From Thiocapsa roseilacustris (GTDB taxonomy: Bacteria > Pseudomonadota > Gammaproteobacteria > Chromatiales > Chromatiaceae), in the NCBI RefSeq assembly GCF_041903755.1, contig NZ_JBBWVE010000028.1, forward strand, positions 26,660 to 90,659: a DNA stretch of 64,000 nt, given 5' to 3'. Under the pieces are notes generated by a model. That model saw only the letters and a list, made by a program, of their open reading frames with translations, was not told where the DNA came from and did no database searches. The translations under genes and the position numbers were made by a program. This document shows positions 43,064-51,456 of the stretch, one piece after another (positions within the stretch are counted from its first letter, which is position 1; every line of letters begins with the position of its first letter).

Positions 43064-44188
43064 ATGACACGACTCACCGTAGGTCCATTCAACCGAGTCG
43101 AGGGCGACTTGGAGGTGCAGCTCGACATCGCCGACGGGCGAGTCAGCGCGGCACGGGTCAACTCGCCCCTGTATCGCGGTTTCGAGCAAATCCTCCAAGG
43201 CAAGGACCCGCGCGACACCCTGGTGATCGCACCGCGGATCTGCGGGATCTGCTCGGTCTCCCAGTCCATGGCCGCGGCCTATGCACTGGCGAACGCGTCC
43301 GGGGTCGCGATGCCGCCCAACGGCGAGCTGACGACCAATCTGGTCTTGGCCTGCGAGAACCTGGCGGACCACCTGAGTCACTTCTATCTCTTCTTTATGC
43401 CGGATTTCGCGCGGCCCATCTATGCGGATCGCGCCTGGTATCCGAGCGCAGCGCAACGCTTCCAAGCGCTGCGCGGCACCGCGGCCGGCGCGGTCTTGCC
43501 GGCACGGGCGCAATTCATGCACATCATGGGCCTGCTCGCCGGCAAATGGCCCCACAGCCTTAGTCTGCAGCCGGGCGGAACCGCCAAACCGGTCCAGGCA
43601 CAGGAGCGCATCCGACTGCTCGCCATCCTCGGCGCCTTCAGACGCTTTCTCGAGCGCGAGACCTTCGGCGATGCGCTTGAGGCCGTCGTCGCACTGGACA
43701 GCGCCCGATCGCTCGACACCTGGGCGGCCAGCGACCCTGAACAGGGCGATCTTCGCCGGTTCCTGCGCATCGCGGACGACATCGACCTCGGCCGTCTCGG
43801 CCGAGCAACCGATCGCTTCATGAGCTATGGCGCGTATCCGGTCGGCGGCAAACGTCTCTTCCGATCCGGCCTTTGGGTGAGTGACCCGCAACCTCTCGAG
43901 ATCGCATCCATCGCCGAGGACTTGACCTACAGTTGGATGACCGGTGGCGGTCCACTGCATCCCGCCTCGGGTGTCACCATCCCGGACGCGGACAAGGCGG
44001 ACGCCTACACTTGGTGCAAGGCACCCAGGCTCGGCGGACAGGTCATGGAGGTTGGCGCACTGGCCCGCCAGGTGATCGACGGGCATCCGCTGGTCGGTAC
44101 TGAGGTCGGTCCCGGCGAGACCGCACCGGTTGCCGTGCAGCATGTCGTGCGCTCCTTCGACCCCTGCATGGTCTGCACGGTGCATTGA
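43064..44188 (+). CDS. hupV: Sensor hydrogenase large subunit with internal in-frame deletion
   Basis: A 374-residue protein; HupV/HoxC relatives are about 475-485. The N-terminal Ni ligands (RICGICSVSQS) and the C-terminal ones (SFDPCMVCTVH, stop directly after His, as is normal for sensor hydrogenases) are kept. Between DGHPLV (near residue 340) and GTEVGPGETAPVAVQH about 100 residues are missing, including the block that in HupL reads GALGHWILI...VPTTWNGSPRD. No frameshift or stop is needed to explain it. An active Ni-Fe site is unlikely. ATG 43064 follows GAGGGG. Confidence 0.9.
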   Translation: MTRLTVGPFNRVEGDLEVQLDIADGRVSAARVNSPLYRGFEQILQGKDPRDTLVIAPRICGICSVSQSMAAAYALANASGVAMPPNGELTTNLVLACENLADHLSHFYLFFMPDFARPIYADRAWYPSAAQRFQALRGTAAGAVLPARAQFMHIMGLLAGKWPHSLSLQPGGTAKPVQAQERIRLLAILGAFRRFLERETFGDALEAVVALDSARSLDTWAASDPEQGDLRRFLRIADDIDLGRLGRATDRFMSYGAYPVGGKRLFRSGLWVSDPQPLEIASIAEDLTYSWMTGGGPLHPASGVTIPDADKADAYTWCKAPRLGGQVMEVGALARQVIDGHPLVGTEVGPGETAPVAVQHVVRSFDPCMVCTVH

Positions 44189-44283
44189 GGTCGAGCGAAA
44201 CACCATCAACCCGCCATCGCGGCTCGGACCACGGTGAATAAAGCGACCAATTCGCGGTGCAGACCGACCGCCTTCGGCATCGA

Positions 44284-44442
44284 CTAATGATGCGCCTTCA
44301 TCATCAGCTTCAAAATCTTCAGATTGATGACGATGAAGCGATAGAACTGCCACACGAGCGACGTCCGCATGTAGCGCGTGAAGCCTGTGGGCACCGGCGG
44401 ATAATAGGCCTGTTGATAGGGCTCTCGGTTCTTGGCGGTCAT
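44284..44442 (-). CDS. Small protein downstream of sulfide:quinone reductase
   Basis: A 52-residue basic protein starting MTAKNREPYQQAYYPPVPTG and ending KLMMKAHH. It has an amphipathic/hydrophobic stretch, SLVWQFYRFIVINLKILKLM, that could lie in or on the membrane. It starts 31 bases after the sqr stop, on the same strand. A well-formed codon pattern and the tight spacing argue for a real gene. It may help attach the enzyme to the membrane, which is inference. Confidence 0.7.
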   Translation of the reverse strand: MTAKNREPYQQAYYPPVPTGFTRYMRTSLVWQFYRFIVINLKILKLMMKAHH

Positions 44443-44473
44443 GAAGATCACACCTCGATGGTCTGAAATTGCA

Positions 44474-45931
44474 TCAATCCGGCAGTATCGACCATCCGGG
44501 CCTCAGCTTCGCCTGATAGATGAAGACGTGGTGGAGGATGTATTTCATCCAATGCCCCGCCAGGCCGATCTCGCCGAAGGTCAGATCCATGTCGCGACCG
44601 TATTGCGGGTACTTGTCGTAGTCAGGCACCACCGGGAAAACGGTCATGGTCGCGGCGGTCCCTTTGAAGATATCCGATCCGGTCGAGGCTACGCAAGCCG
44701 CACCGATCTCGGCCATGGAGGCAGTATGCGTTGGCGCAGCTGCGCCGTTGATCATGTCGCGAATGCTTGTAGCCACGGCTTTGCCGATCGCCGCGGACGG
44801 CATGCCCGTGCGTGGGGGTGTCGGGTTGATCGGGGTCCCGTTGGCGCTCGTCATGGGCTTGCTGATCAGATGCGGTGGCGCAAAGGCGATCCCAACCGCG
44901 AACATATTGTTGTACAGCGGGGTTTGATAGGTCTTCGGCCAATCCTGCGGGCCCCAATCCTCGTAGGGTTTGGGCTCGTAATCGCCGTCCACCTTCATAA
45001 AGCCGTTCGGGGCGAAGATCTTCGCGGTGATGTCCTCGCCGGACTTGTCGTATGCCTTCAGGGGCTGTCCGGCAAACGGCGGGATCAGCATGGCAAAATC
45101 GAAATCGATCTCATGGAAACTGCCGTCGAGGATCTCGTAATGGATCTTACCGGGCTCGACCTTGACGACGGCCGCGCGGGTGATCCATTCCATACCGCGC
45201 TCGACCATCAGGGATTCGGCAAAGACCTTGCCGTTGGTGACGTAGCCACCGCGGTGGATATGGACGCCGCCCATCCCGAAATCGCCGAGCTCGTACTCGT
45301 TGCTGATCCAGACCAAGCGCGCCTTGTCGCGCACGCCCCCCTCGCGTAGTGCGTGGTCGACATTGTAGATATATTCGAAGGCCGCCCCTTGGCAGGTACA
45401 CATGCCATGGCCGGTCCCGATGACGAAGGTCTTGGTCGCACCGGCCTTCATCTCCGCGATCATCTTGCGCAGATGTTCGTTGGCTTCCTTGGCATGCTCC
45501 GGGGTGCAAACCGAGAGACTGTGGCCGCCGTCCGGCCCGAGACCCGGGGTTGCACCGAAGTTCAATTTGGGGCCGGTCGCGTTGACCAGATAGTCGTACT
45601 CAATCGCCTCGGTCTGGCCGAGTCGCGCCGGATCCGTGTACTCGATCGTGACATAGGGCGCGGTGTGCTCGGCGCCGCCTTCGGGATGGATCGAGACGGC
45701 ACCCGCCTGACGAAAATCGACGCCGAGCTTCTTGTAGATCGGGGCCAGCTCGAAGGTCACCTGCTTCTCGGTCATCTCCCCGACACCGACCCAGATGTTG
45801 GAGGGGATCCAGTTCCACTTCGGTTTGGGCGAAACGACCGTGATCGCATGCGACTTGCCGAGCCACTTTCCGAGATGTCGGGCAACCGTATGCCCGGAGA
45901 TTCCCGCCCCAAGGATAAGGATTCGTGCCAT
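44474..45931 (-). CDS. sqr: Sulfide:quinone oxidoreductase
   Basis: A 485-residue flavoprotein. FAD-binding ILILGAGISGHTVARHLG is at the N-terminus. Candidate redox Cys residues are C142 (LSVCTPEH) and the C178/C180 pair (GMCTCQGAAFEY), with another in IGAACVAS near residue 405. The C-terminal 80 residues (GHWMKYILHHVFIYQAKLRPGW) contain the amphipathic membrane-binding helix. It oxidises sulfide and passes electrons to quinone, feeding photosynthetic electron flow. The exact SQR type was not settled from sequence alone. Confidence 0.9.
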   Translation of the reverse strand: MARILILGAGISGHTVARHLGKWLGKSHAITVVSPKPKWNWIPSNIWVGVGEMTEKQVTFELAPIYKKLGVDFRQAGAVSIHPEGGAEHTAPYVTIEYTDPARLGQTEAIEYDYLVNATGPKLNFGATPGLGPDGGHSLSVCTPEHAKEANEHLRKMIAEMKAGATKTFVIGTGHGMCTCQGAAFEYIYNVDHALREGGVRDKARLVWISNEYELGDFGMGGVHIHRGGYVTNGKVFAESLMVERGMEWITRAAVVKVEPGKIHYEILDGSFHEIDFDFAMLIPPFAGQPLKAYDKSGEDITAKIFAPNGFMKVDGDYEPKPYEDWGPQDWPKTYQTPLYNNMFAVGIAFAPPHLISKPMTSANGTPINPTPPRTGMPSAAIGKAVATSIRDMINGAAAPTHTASMAEIGAACVASTGSDIFKGTAATMTVFPVVPDYDKYPQYGRDMDLTFGEIGLAGHWMKYILHHVFIYQAKLRPGWSILPD

Positions 45932-46021
45932 CTATGTAGCCTCGCAATGGTGGTTAGGAGGCGAACGCTAGCAAGACGATCAGCGCCTGACAAAGACATG
46001 GATCAACGGACTTCACATCCG

Positions 46022-47803
46022 TCAGGGACCTGCCGGCAGCTTATGCTGGCCAGCCCCGCACTCGATGAAGATCGGCTGCGGACAGGTCGCGCAGATGGAC
46101 TTGTCCAGCTTCTGGTAGATCGCGCGGATGGCCGCGTTCTTGGCCTGAAAGACGTTTCGCCCGCCGGTCGCATCGATACATCCGCAGCGTTCGAGCGCCT
46201 CCCAGAGCCCGGCTTTGACGTTGATGAGGTAAAGGCCCCCACCCTCGGCCTGACGCCGCTTGGCCTCGCGCACCAGCGTCTCGCCGCCCTGCAGATCGAC
46301 AAAGTTGATGCCGTCGGCGAGGATCGCCAGATGTTTCTGATCCGGATGCGTCGCACGCAAGCGATCGAAGGCGCTCTCGACATGCGCCACCGAGCCGAAG
46401 AAAAGCGAGCCGTCGATCCGCAGGATGTGTAGCTGTGGGCATTGCGCGACGTCCGGTTCGGAGGAGAAGGCCCGGTTGGGCAGACGCGGATCCGGTGCCA
46501 GGTGGACGATGCGCGGCTTGGAGGTGCGATCGAGGTAGAGCACCAGCGAGAGCAGGACTCCGGCGAAGATGGCGAACTCGAGCTCCAGGAAGAGCGCCGA
46601 GAAGAAGGTCACCGCCAGGACCGATGTCTCGCGCTTGGACGCCTTGAGGATGTGCCCGATCTCTTTGAAATCGACCAGCCCCCACGCGACCAGAAAGAGT
46701 AATCCCGCCATCGCCGCCGTCGGCAGATAACTCGCATAGGGCGCGACCAAGGGCACGATTGCGATCAACAGCACGCCCGCGAAGATGGCCGCCAAGGGCG
46801 TGCGCGCACCGGCGGCATAGTTCACGCCGCTGCGGTTGAAGGAGCCGGTCGCGACGTAGGCCGAGAAGAAGGAACCGGCAATGTTCGACAAACCTTGACC
46901 GATAAACTCCTGGTTGCCGTCGATGCGGTAGCCCCCGCGTGCCGCCAGCGAGCGGCCGATCGACACCGCCTCGGTGAGCGCAAACAGGGTTACCGCCAAG
47001 GCGGTCGGGGCCAACTCCTTGATGTGATCGAAGGTCAGATCCGGGGCCGACAGCGGCGGGAAGCCCGCCGGCAATGCCCCGACGGTCGCGATCCCGGTCA
47101 CCTCGTTGCCGAGCCAAGCGTCGAGTCCGACGGCGATCAGACTGCCGCCGAGCATGGCGGCGATCATGTAGGGGATCTTCGGCAACCAACGCTTGAAAAT
47201 GATCCCGATCAGCAGGGTCGAGACCGCCACCAGCGTGGTCGCCGGGTTGATCTCGAGCACGTGGCGGCCAAACTGGATCAGGATGTCGTGCAGGTGCCCC
47301 CCGCTGTCCATCTCGAGACCGAAGAAATGCTCGAGCTGCTTGGCGGCGATCAGGAGCGCCGCACCGGCGGTAAAACCGACCACCACCGAATGCGAGATGA
47401 AGTTGACCAAGGTCCCCATCCGTGCGAGACCGAGTGCAAGCTCCATGAGTCCGACCATGAAGGTCAAGGTCAAGGCGAGCGTCACATAGTCCGGAGATCC
47501 GGGCAGCGCCATCACCGACAAGGCCGAGAACAAGACGACCGAGGCCGCCGTGGTCGGTCCCGAAACCAGATGACGCGACGACCCGAACAGCGCCGCGATG
47601 ATGGCGGGCACCATCCCGGCATAGAGTCCGTATTCGGGCGGCATGCCGGCAATAGTCGCGAAGGCCACGGCCTGCGGCAGCACGACGAGGGCGCCGATGA
47701 TGGCGGCAAGCGCATCCGCCTTGAACTCCGTGCGCCCGACCCCGGGCAGCCAAGACATGAAGGGGACGAGCCAAGACCAGCGATGCGAAACCGGGTACGA
47801 CAT
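46022..47803 (-). CDS. SulP family anion transporter with STAS domain
   Basis: A 593-residue protein with about 11-12 membrane segments followed by a STAS domain from about residue 450. Family motifs include LPQAVAFATIAGMPPEYGLYAGMVPAI near the start and FFSAYVATGSFNRSGVNY. SulP proteins carry sulfate, bicarbonate or other anions. Its place next to sqr hints at sulfate movement during sulfide oxidation, but bicarbonate uptake is equally possible. After the STAS domain a short tail has three Cys (KSICATCPQPIFIECG), unusual for the family. ATG 47803 begins the first conserved residues. Confidence 0.88.
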   Translation of the reverse strand: MSYPVSHRWSWLVPFMSWLPGVGRTEFKADALAAIIGALVVLPQAVAFATIAGMPPEYGLYAGMVPAIIAALFGSSRHLVSGPTTAASVVLFSALSVMALPGSPDYVTLALTLTFMVGLMELALGLARMGTLVNFISHSVVVGFTAGAALLIAAKQLEHFFGLEMDSGGHLHDILIQFGRHVLEINPATTLVAVSTLLIGIIFKRWLPKIPYMIAAMLGGSLIAVGLDAWLGNEVTGIATVGALPAGFPPLSAPDLTFDHIKELAPTALAVTLFALTEAVSIGRSLAARGGYRIDGNQEFIGQGLSNIAGSFFSAYVATGSFNRSGVNYAAGARTPLAAIFAGVLLIAIVPLVAPYASYLPTAAMAGLLFLVAWGLVDFKEIGHILKASKRETSVLAVTFFSALFLELEFAIFAGVLLSLVLYLDRTSKPRIVHLAPDPRLPNRAFSSEPDVAQCPQLHILRIDGSLFFGSVAHVESAFDRLRATHPDQKHLAILADGINFVDLQGGETLVREAKRRQAEGGGLYLINVKAGLWEALERCGCIDATGGRNVFQAKNAAIRAIYQKLDKSICATCPQPIFIECGAGQHKLPAGP

Positions 47804-48122
47804 AATGGCAGCATCTCGAAAGGAGTATCGGAAGCCACGGCCGACAGGCGCCGCCGATGTGGCTGCGGTGACTGACCTACGGCTCGGTGATCGTTGAAGG
47901 CCGGACAAGCCGCGCACCAACCCGTCAAATTGTACGCGATTCACTGCCGACATCGGCGCTTCGATCGGGCCTCAATCGTCACTCCGGCCAAGCCTGCACG
48001 CGGCGCAGAGTGCCAGATGCATGCGTGACACCGCAGAGCGGGTGTCACGAGCCCCTTAGGTTCTCGGTAGCCGGTCCAATGAGCGGGGCCCTTTGATCGC
48101 CCGATCCGTATTAGGAGACCCG
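47804..48122. other. Divergent intergenic region, SulP / antiporter
   Basis: 319 bases with promoters for both genes expected. The palindrome at 48024-48049 is its only clear structure. AGGAGA at 48111-48116 is the antiporter's ribosome site. Confidence 0.5.
48024..48049. repeat. CGTGACA palindrome, second copy
   Basis: CGTGACACCGC...GCGGGTGTCACG, 26 bases, about 74 bases before the antiporter ATG. It is the same length and nearly the same sequence as the palindrome between hupL and hupC (36722-36747). Confidence 0.55.
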
Positions 48123-49850
48123 ATGGACCTCACCAACCAAATCATCCTGGTCGTCTCGCTGGTGCTCTTTGCGAGCATCCTGGCCAGCGTCGTGACCAGT
48201 CGGTTCGGCGTGCCCCTGCTGCTGGTGTTCCTGTTCATCGGGATGCTGCTGGGCGAAGAGGGGCCAGGCGGGATCCAGTTCGACGACGTCCAGATGGCGC
48301 ACCTGTTCGGCAGCTTGGCGCTGGCGATCATCCTCTTCGACGGCGGGCTGGTGACGCCGTTTCGGAACTTTCGCGTCGGGCTCAAGCCCGCGGTCGGTCT
48401 CGCCACCGTCGGCGTCCTGATCACGGCGGGGGTGACCGGGCTCTTCGCGGCCTGGTGGCTCGACCTGCACTGGATGGAAGGTCTCCTGCTTGGCGCGATC
48501 GTGGGCTCGACCGATGCCGCTGCGGTCTTCTCGCTGCTGCGCTCCCAGGGGCTCGAGCTCAAGCAGCGGGTCGGCGCCACGCTCGAGATCGAGTCGGGCA
48601 GCAACGACCCCATGGCCATCTTTCTGACCATCGTGCTCATGGAGCTGATCATCAGCGGCAGCGACGATGTCGGTCTGGTGCTGCTGCTGGAGTTCGTGCG
48701 TCAGATGGGGCTCGGCGCCCTGTTCGGGATCCTCGGCGGCTTGGGCCTGGTGCGCCTGATCAATCGCCTGGAGATGTCGCCCGGGCTTTACCCCTTGGCG
48801 GTCATGGCCGGCGGCTTGAGTATCTTCGGAATCACCTCGGTGATGCAGGGCAGCGGTTTTCTTGCCATCTATCTCGCCGGCCTGGTCGTCGGCAATCGGC
48901 CCATGCAATCGAGTCAGTACATCAAGCGCTTCCACGACGGCATCGCCCGGCTGTCGCAGATCGGGATGTTTCTGATGCTCGGGCTGCTCGTGACACCATC
49001 GGAGCTGTTGCCGGTGGCCTCGGATGCCTTGTTGTTCGCCGCGGTGCTGACTTTGGTCGCCCGCCCGATCGCCGTCTGGCTTTGCCTGTTGCCCTTCCGC
49101 TTTCCCTGGCGCGAGCAGGTCTTCGTCGGCTGGGTCGGGTTGCGCGGGGCCGTGCCCATCATCCTGGCCCTCTTCCCGCTTCTGGCCGGAATGGATCAGG
49201 CGTCGATGTACTTCAACATCGTCTTCTTCGTGGTGCTGGTGTCGCTTCTGATCCAGGGGTGGACGGTCGCCTCCTCGGCCCGACGCTTGGGGCTGGAGGT
49301 CCCGCCGACGAGTCAGCAGGTGCAGCGTGTCGAGTTGGATATTCCAGGTCAGCGCGAGCTCGAGCTGGTCGGCTATCGCCTGGCGAAAGACACGCCCGTC
49401 GTGGTCGAGCGGCGTGGCGCCTTGCGGCTCCCCAAGGGCGCGCGCATCGTGGCGGTTCTGCGCGGGAAACACCTGGTCGATGTCCTCGACCTGTCCGATC
49501 TGAAGCCCGACGACTATCTTTATCTGATCGCGGACCCGGACGACCTAGTGGAGCTCGATCGGCTCTTCGTCGCGAGCGCGGCACCCGAGCGCTTGTCGGA
49601 TCAGGTCTTCTTCGGCGAGTTCGTACTCAACGGCGAGGCGCGGGTCGGCGATCTGGAGGCCGCCTACGGGCTGGATCTAACCGCGTCGGACCATGCCCTG
49701 ACCCTGGACGCCTTCATCCGGCGCGATCTGCACACCGCTCATGCGGTTGTCGGCGACAGACTCCAACTCAAGACGGTCGATCTGGTGGTGCGCGAGGTCG
49801 AAGGCGACCGCATCCTGAAGGTCGGATTGAAGCTGATGCGCAGCGGCTGA
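48123..49850 (+). CDS. Potassium/sodium:proton antiporter, CPA1 type with TrkA-C-like domain
   Basis: A 575-residue protein. The first 380 residues hold about 12 membrane segments with GSTDAAAVFSLL and ATLEIESGSNDPMAIFLT, the ion-binding TD and ND motifs of CPA antiporters. Residues about 400-575 form a soluble part with a TrkA-C-like nucleotide or ligand domain (VELDIPGQRELELVGYRLAKD) and a CorC-like end, the layout of CvrA/NhaP2 K+/H+ antiporters. It adjusts cytoplasmic pH and K+. ATG 48123 follows AGGAG. Confidence 0.9.
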   Translation: MDLTNQIILVVSLVLFASILASVVTSRFGVPLLLVFLFIGMLLGEEGPGGIQFDDVQMAHLFGSLALAIILFDGGLVTPFRNFRVGLKPAVGLATVGVLITAGVTGLFAAWWLDLHWMEGLLLGAIVGSTDAAAVFSLLRSQGLELKQRVGATLEIESGSNDPMAIFLTIVLMELIISGSDDVGLVLLLEFVRQMGLGALFGILGGLGLVRLINRLEMSPGLYPLAVMAGGLSIFGITSVMQGSGFLAIYLAGLVVGNRPMQSSQYIKRFHDGIARLSQIGMFLMLGLLVTPSELLPVASDALLFAAVLTLVARPIAVWLCLLPFRFPWREQVFVGWVGLRGAVPIILALFPLLAGMDQASMYFNIVFFVVLVSLLIQGWTVASSARRLGLEVPPTSQQVQRVELDIPGQRELELVGYRLAKDTPVVVERRGALRLPKGARIVAVLRGKHLVDVLDLSDLKPDDYLYLIADPDDLVELDRLFVASAAPERLSDQVFFGEFVLNGEARVGDLEAAYGLDLTASDHALTLDAFIRRDLHTAHAVVGDRLQLKTVDLVVREVEGDRILKVGLKLMRSG

Positions 49851-49916
49851 GCACAGCTCGGCTGGTCTTAGGCGATTTCCGTGAATGGGCATACCGATTG
49901 CGCATGTCCGGTAGAC

Positions 49917-49944
49917 CTGTAGGGCGAATAAATTCGCCCTACAG
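49917..49944. repeat. Perfect 28-base palindrome
   Basis: CTGTAGGGCGAAT, two bases AA, then ATTCGCCCTACAG: 13-base arms without mismatch. A related palindrome, GGGGCGAATTCATTCACCCC, is at 52894-52914, downstream of nrdB. Such short GGGCGAAT palindromes behave like REP elements and may serve as bidirectional terminators. Confidence 0.7.
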
Positions 49945-49974
49945 GTCGGTCGATCTTTTCCCGGAAATCACCTT

Positions 49975-50110
<136 letters not shown>

Positions 50111-50318
50111 AAATTCTGCGACAGTTTGCTCAAGACTTACGGCATAAGGGACTCGATGCCTTCCAGGCATGTGCAGTCGGGATGCCTATTCTCGGAAATC
50201 GCCTGAGCAGAGCAAACCCCGACCGACGTGTTCGGGTTATTCTCCTGATCAGCCCCGAGCCGCATCCCGCAAGGCGCGCCGTCGGCCTGTCGCGGCTCGC
50301 GGCGGCGGGAGCCGCGGC

Positions 50319-50582
50319 TCACCAATCGGTCGACGCTCTCAGCGCGGCCCTGGCCTCCTCGCTCGGAAACAGCACCACGCCCGCGTCGTCGAGCAGCGAG
50401 ATCGCCAGGGTGGGACAGCCCTCGGCAGCGGTACGCATGATGTGCTGGTCACCCAATCCGCCCGTCGGGAGTGCCTTGAGGTCGTCCCCGATATCATGCT
50501 CTTTGAAGGCTTGGGGACAGGCGACCCAACAGGTCCCGCAGCCAATGCAGGCGACGTCGATAACCTCGATTTTACTGATCAT
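50319..50582 (-). CDS. Ferredoxin, single [4Fe-4S]-type
   Basis: An 87-residue protein with CIGCGTCWVACP near the N-terminus (C-x2-C-x2-C-x3-C-P) and a later Cys in EGCPTLAIS, so one cubane cluster. The middle is acidic (EHDIGDDL). It is a small soluble electron carrier; partner unknown. ATG 50582 begins the conserved MISKIEVID; a longer frame upstream is not protein-like. Confidence 0.85.
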   Translation of the reverse strand: MISKIEVIDVACIGCGTCWVACPQAFKEHDIGDDLKALPTGGLGDQHIMRTAAEGCPTLAISLLDDAGVVLFPSEEARAALRASTDW

Positions 50583-50775
50583 AAGTGAGAGCAATCCGTA
50601 TTCAGATTCGTTTGGCGGCCCAGGGCGCGCGCGTCGGGCGGAAAGATTACGCCGCACGCCGCCATGGCGCAACGACGCGAGCCCAAACCTTATCCCGATA
50701 CAGGCCTGACGAATCGCGCCCACGGGTGTACCTTACGCGATCCGCAAGATTCAGGCGAAACCCAGGAGACGCTTC

Positions 50776-51246
50776 ATGTCCGACGCCCCCTTCGAGCTGG
50801 TCGATGCCAAAGACAGCTTCATCGACAGCGACTGGTTCCACCACTGCCGCGAGACCCGCACGCCCTTCGTGGTGGTGCGCAGCGGCGAGCATTCGGCGGA
50901 TGTCCTCTGGGATTACATCACCTTGCCGCCCGAGTGCGACGCGGCGCTGCGGGACAATCTGTCCGTGTTGGAGCGGGACACCCGGGCCATCTTCGATCGC
51001 TACGCGATACCCGAGTCCTATCTCCGCGTGAAGGCCACCCTCATCGGATTCGATCGCCTGCCGTTCGATCGCGCCAAGAGTGCGGCGGCGGAGCTCTACC
51101 ACCTGATCGCCGCCTACCTTCCGGCCGCCGAGGCTGCGGGCATCGCGCACGACCGGCACACGGAAACCGCCGTGCGCAGCGACACTGCAGCGCCGACACC
51201 GCTCCGACTCTGGGTTGAAGCGGTCAGCACCTCGTCTGCGGCCTGA
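50776..51246 (+). CDS. Unknown soluble protein upstream of nrdB
   Basis: A 156-residue protein with no signal or membrane segment. Visible features are an acidic N-terminal half (FELVDAKDSFIDSDWFHHCRE) and a His/Ala-rich helical region near residue 105. I do not recognise the family. CCAGGAGACGC before the ATG is a good ribosome site. It ends 19 bases before the first NrdR-like box, so it is probably not in the nrdB transcript. Confidence 0.6.
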   Translation: MSDAPFELVDAKDSFIDSDWFHHCRETRTPFVVVRSGEHSADVLWDYITLPPECDAALRDNLSVLERDTRAIFDRYAIPESYLRVKATLIGFDRLPFDRAKSAAAELYHLIAAYLPAAEAAGIAHDRHTETAVRSDTAAPTPLRLWVEAVSTSSAA

Positions 51247-51265
51247 CATCCAGCAGTGCAGGTGA

Positions 51266-51313
51266 ACACAACATAGGGGCTTACGCTGCCAGATTGTCCA
51301 CAAGATCTTGTGT
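51266..51313 (+). promoter_or_regulatory. Two NrdR-like boxes upstream of nrdB
   Basis: ACACAACATAGGGG (from 51266) and CCACAAGATCTTGTGT (51298-51313) resemble the NrdR consensus ACACWATATATWGTGT; the second contains a perfect palindrome, CACAAGATCTTGTG. Their starts are 32 bases apart, three helical turns, the usual arrangement. NrdR represses ribonucleotide reductase genes when dATP is high. Confidence 0.6.
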
Positions 51314-51456
51314 CTCGGCACTGGACATCCGTGACGAATGCCCTAAACTCACCGGTCACGGGCTCATCAGACCGACCACCGACATGTTCGGCCGACGGCC
51401 GTCGGCAGCCGCCGCACGCCGAATCCGTCAACCGAATTCCATCGAGGAGACACACG

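Noticed and set aside
43064..44188. hupV shortened by a frameshift
   Set aside because: The frame is continuous through the junction and ends with the normal C-terminal motif; the loss is an in-frame deletion.
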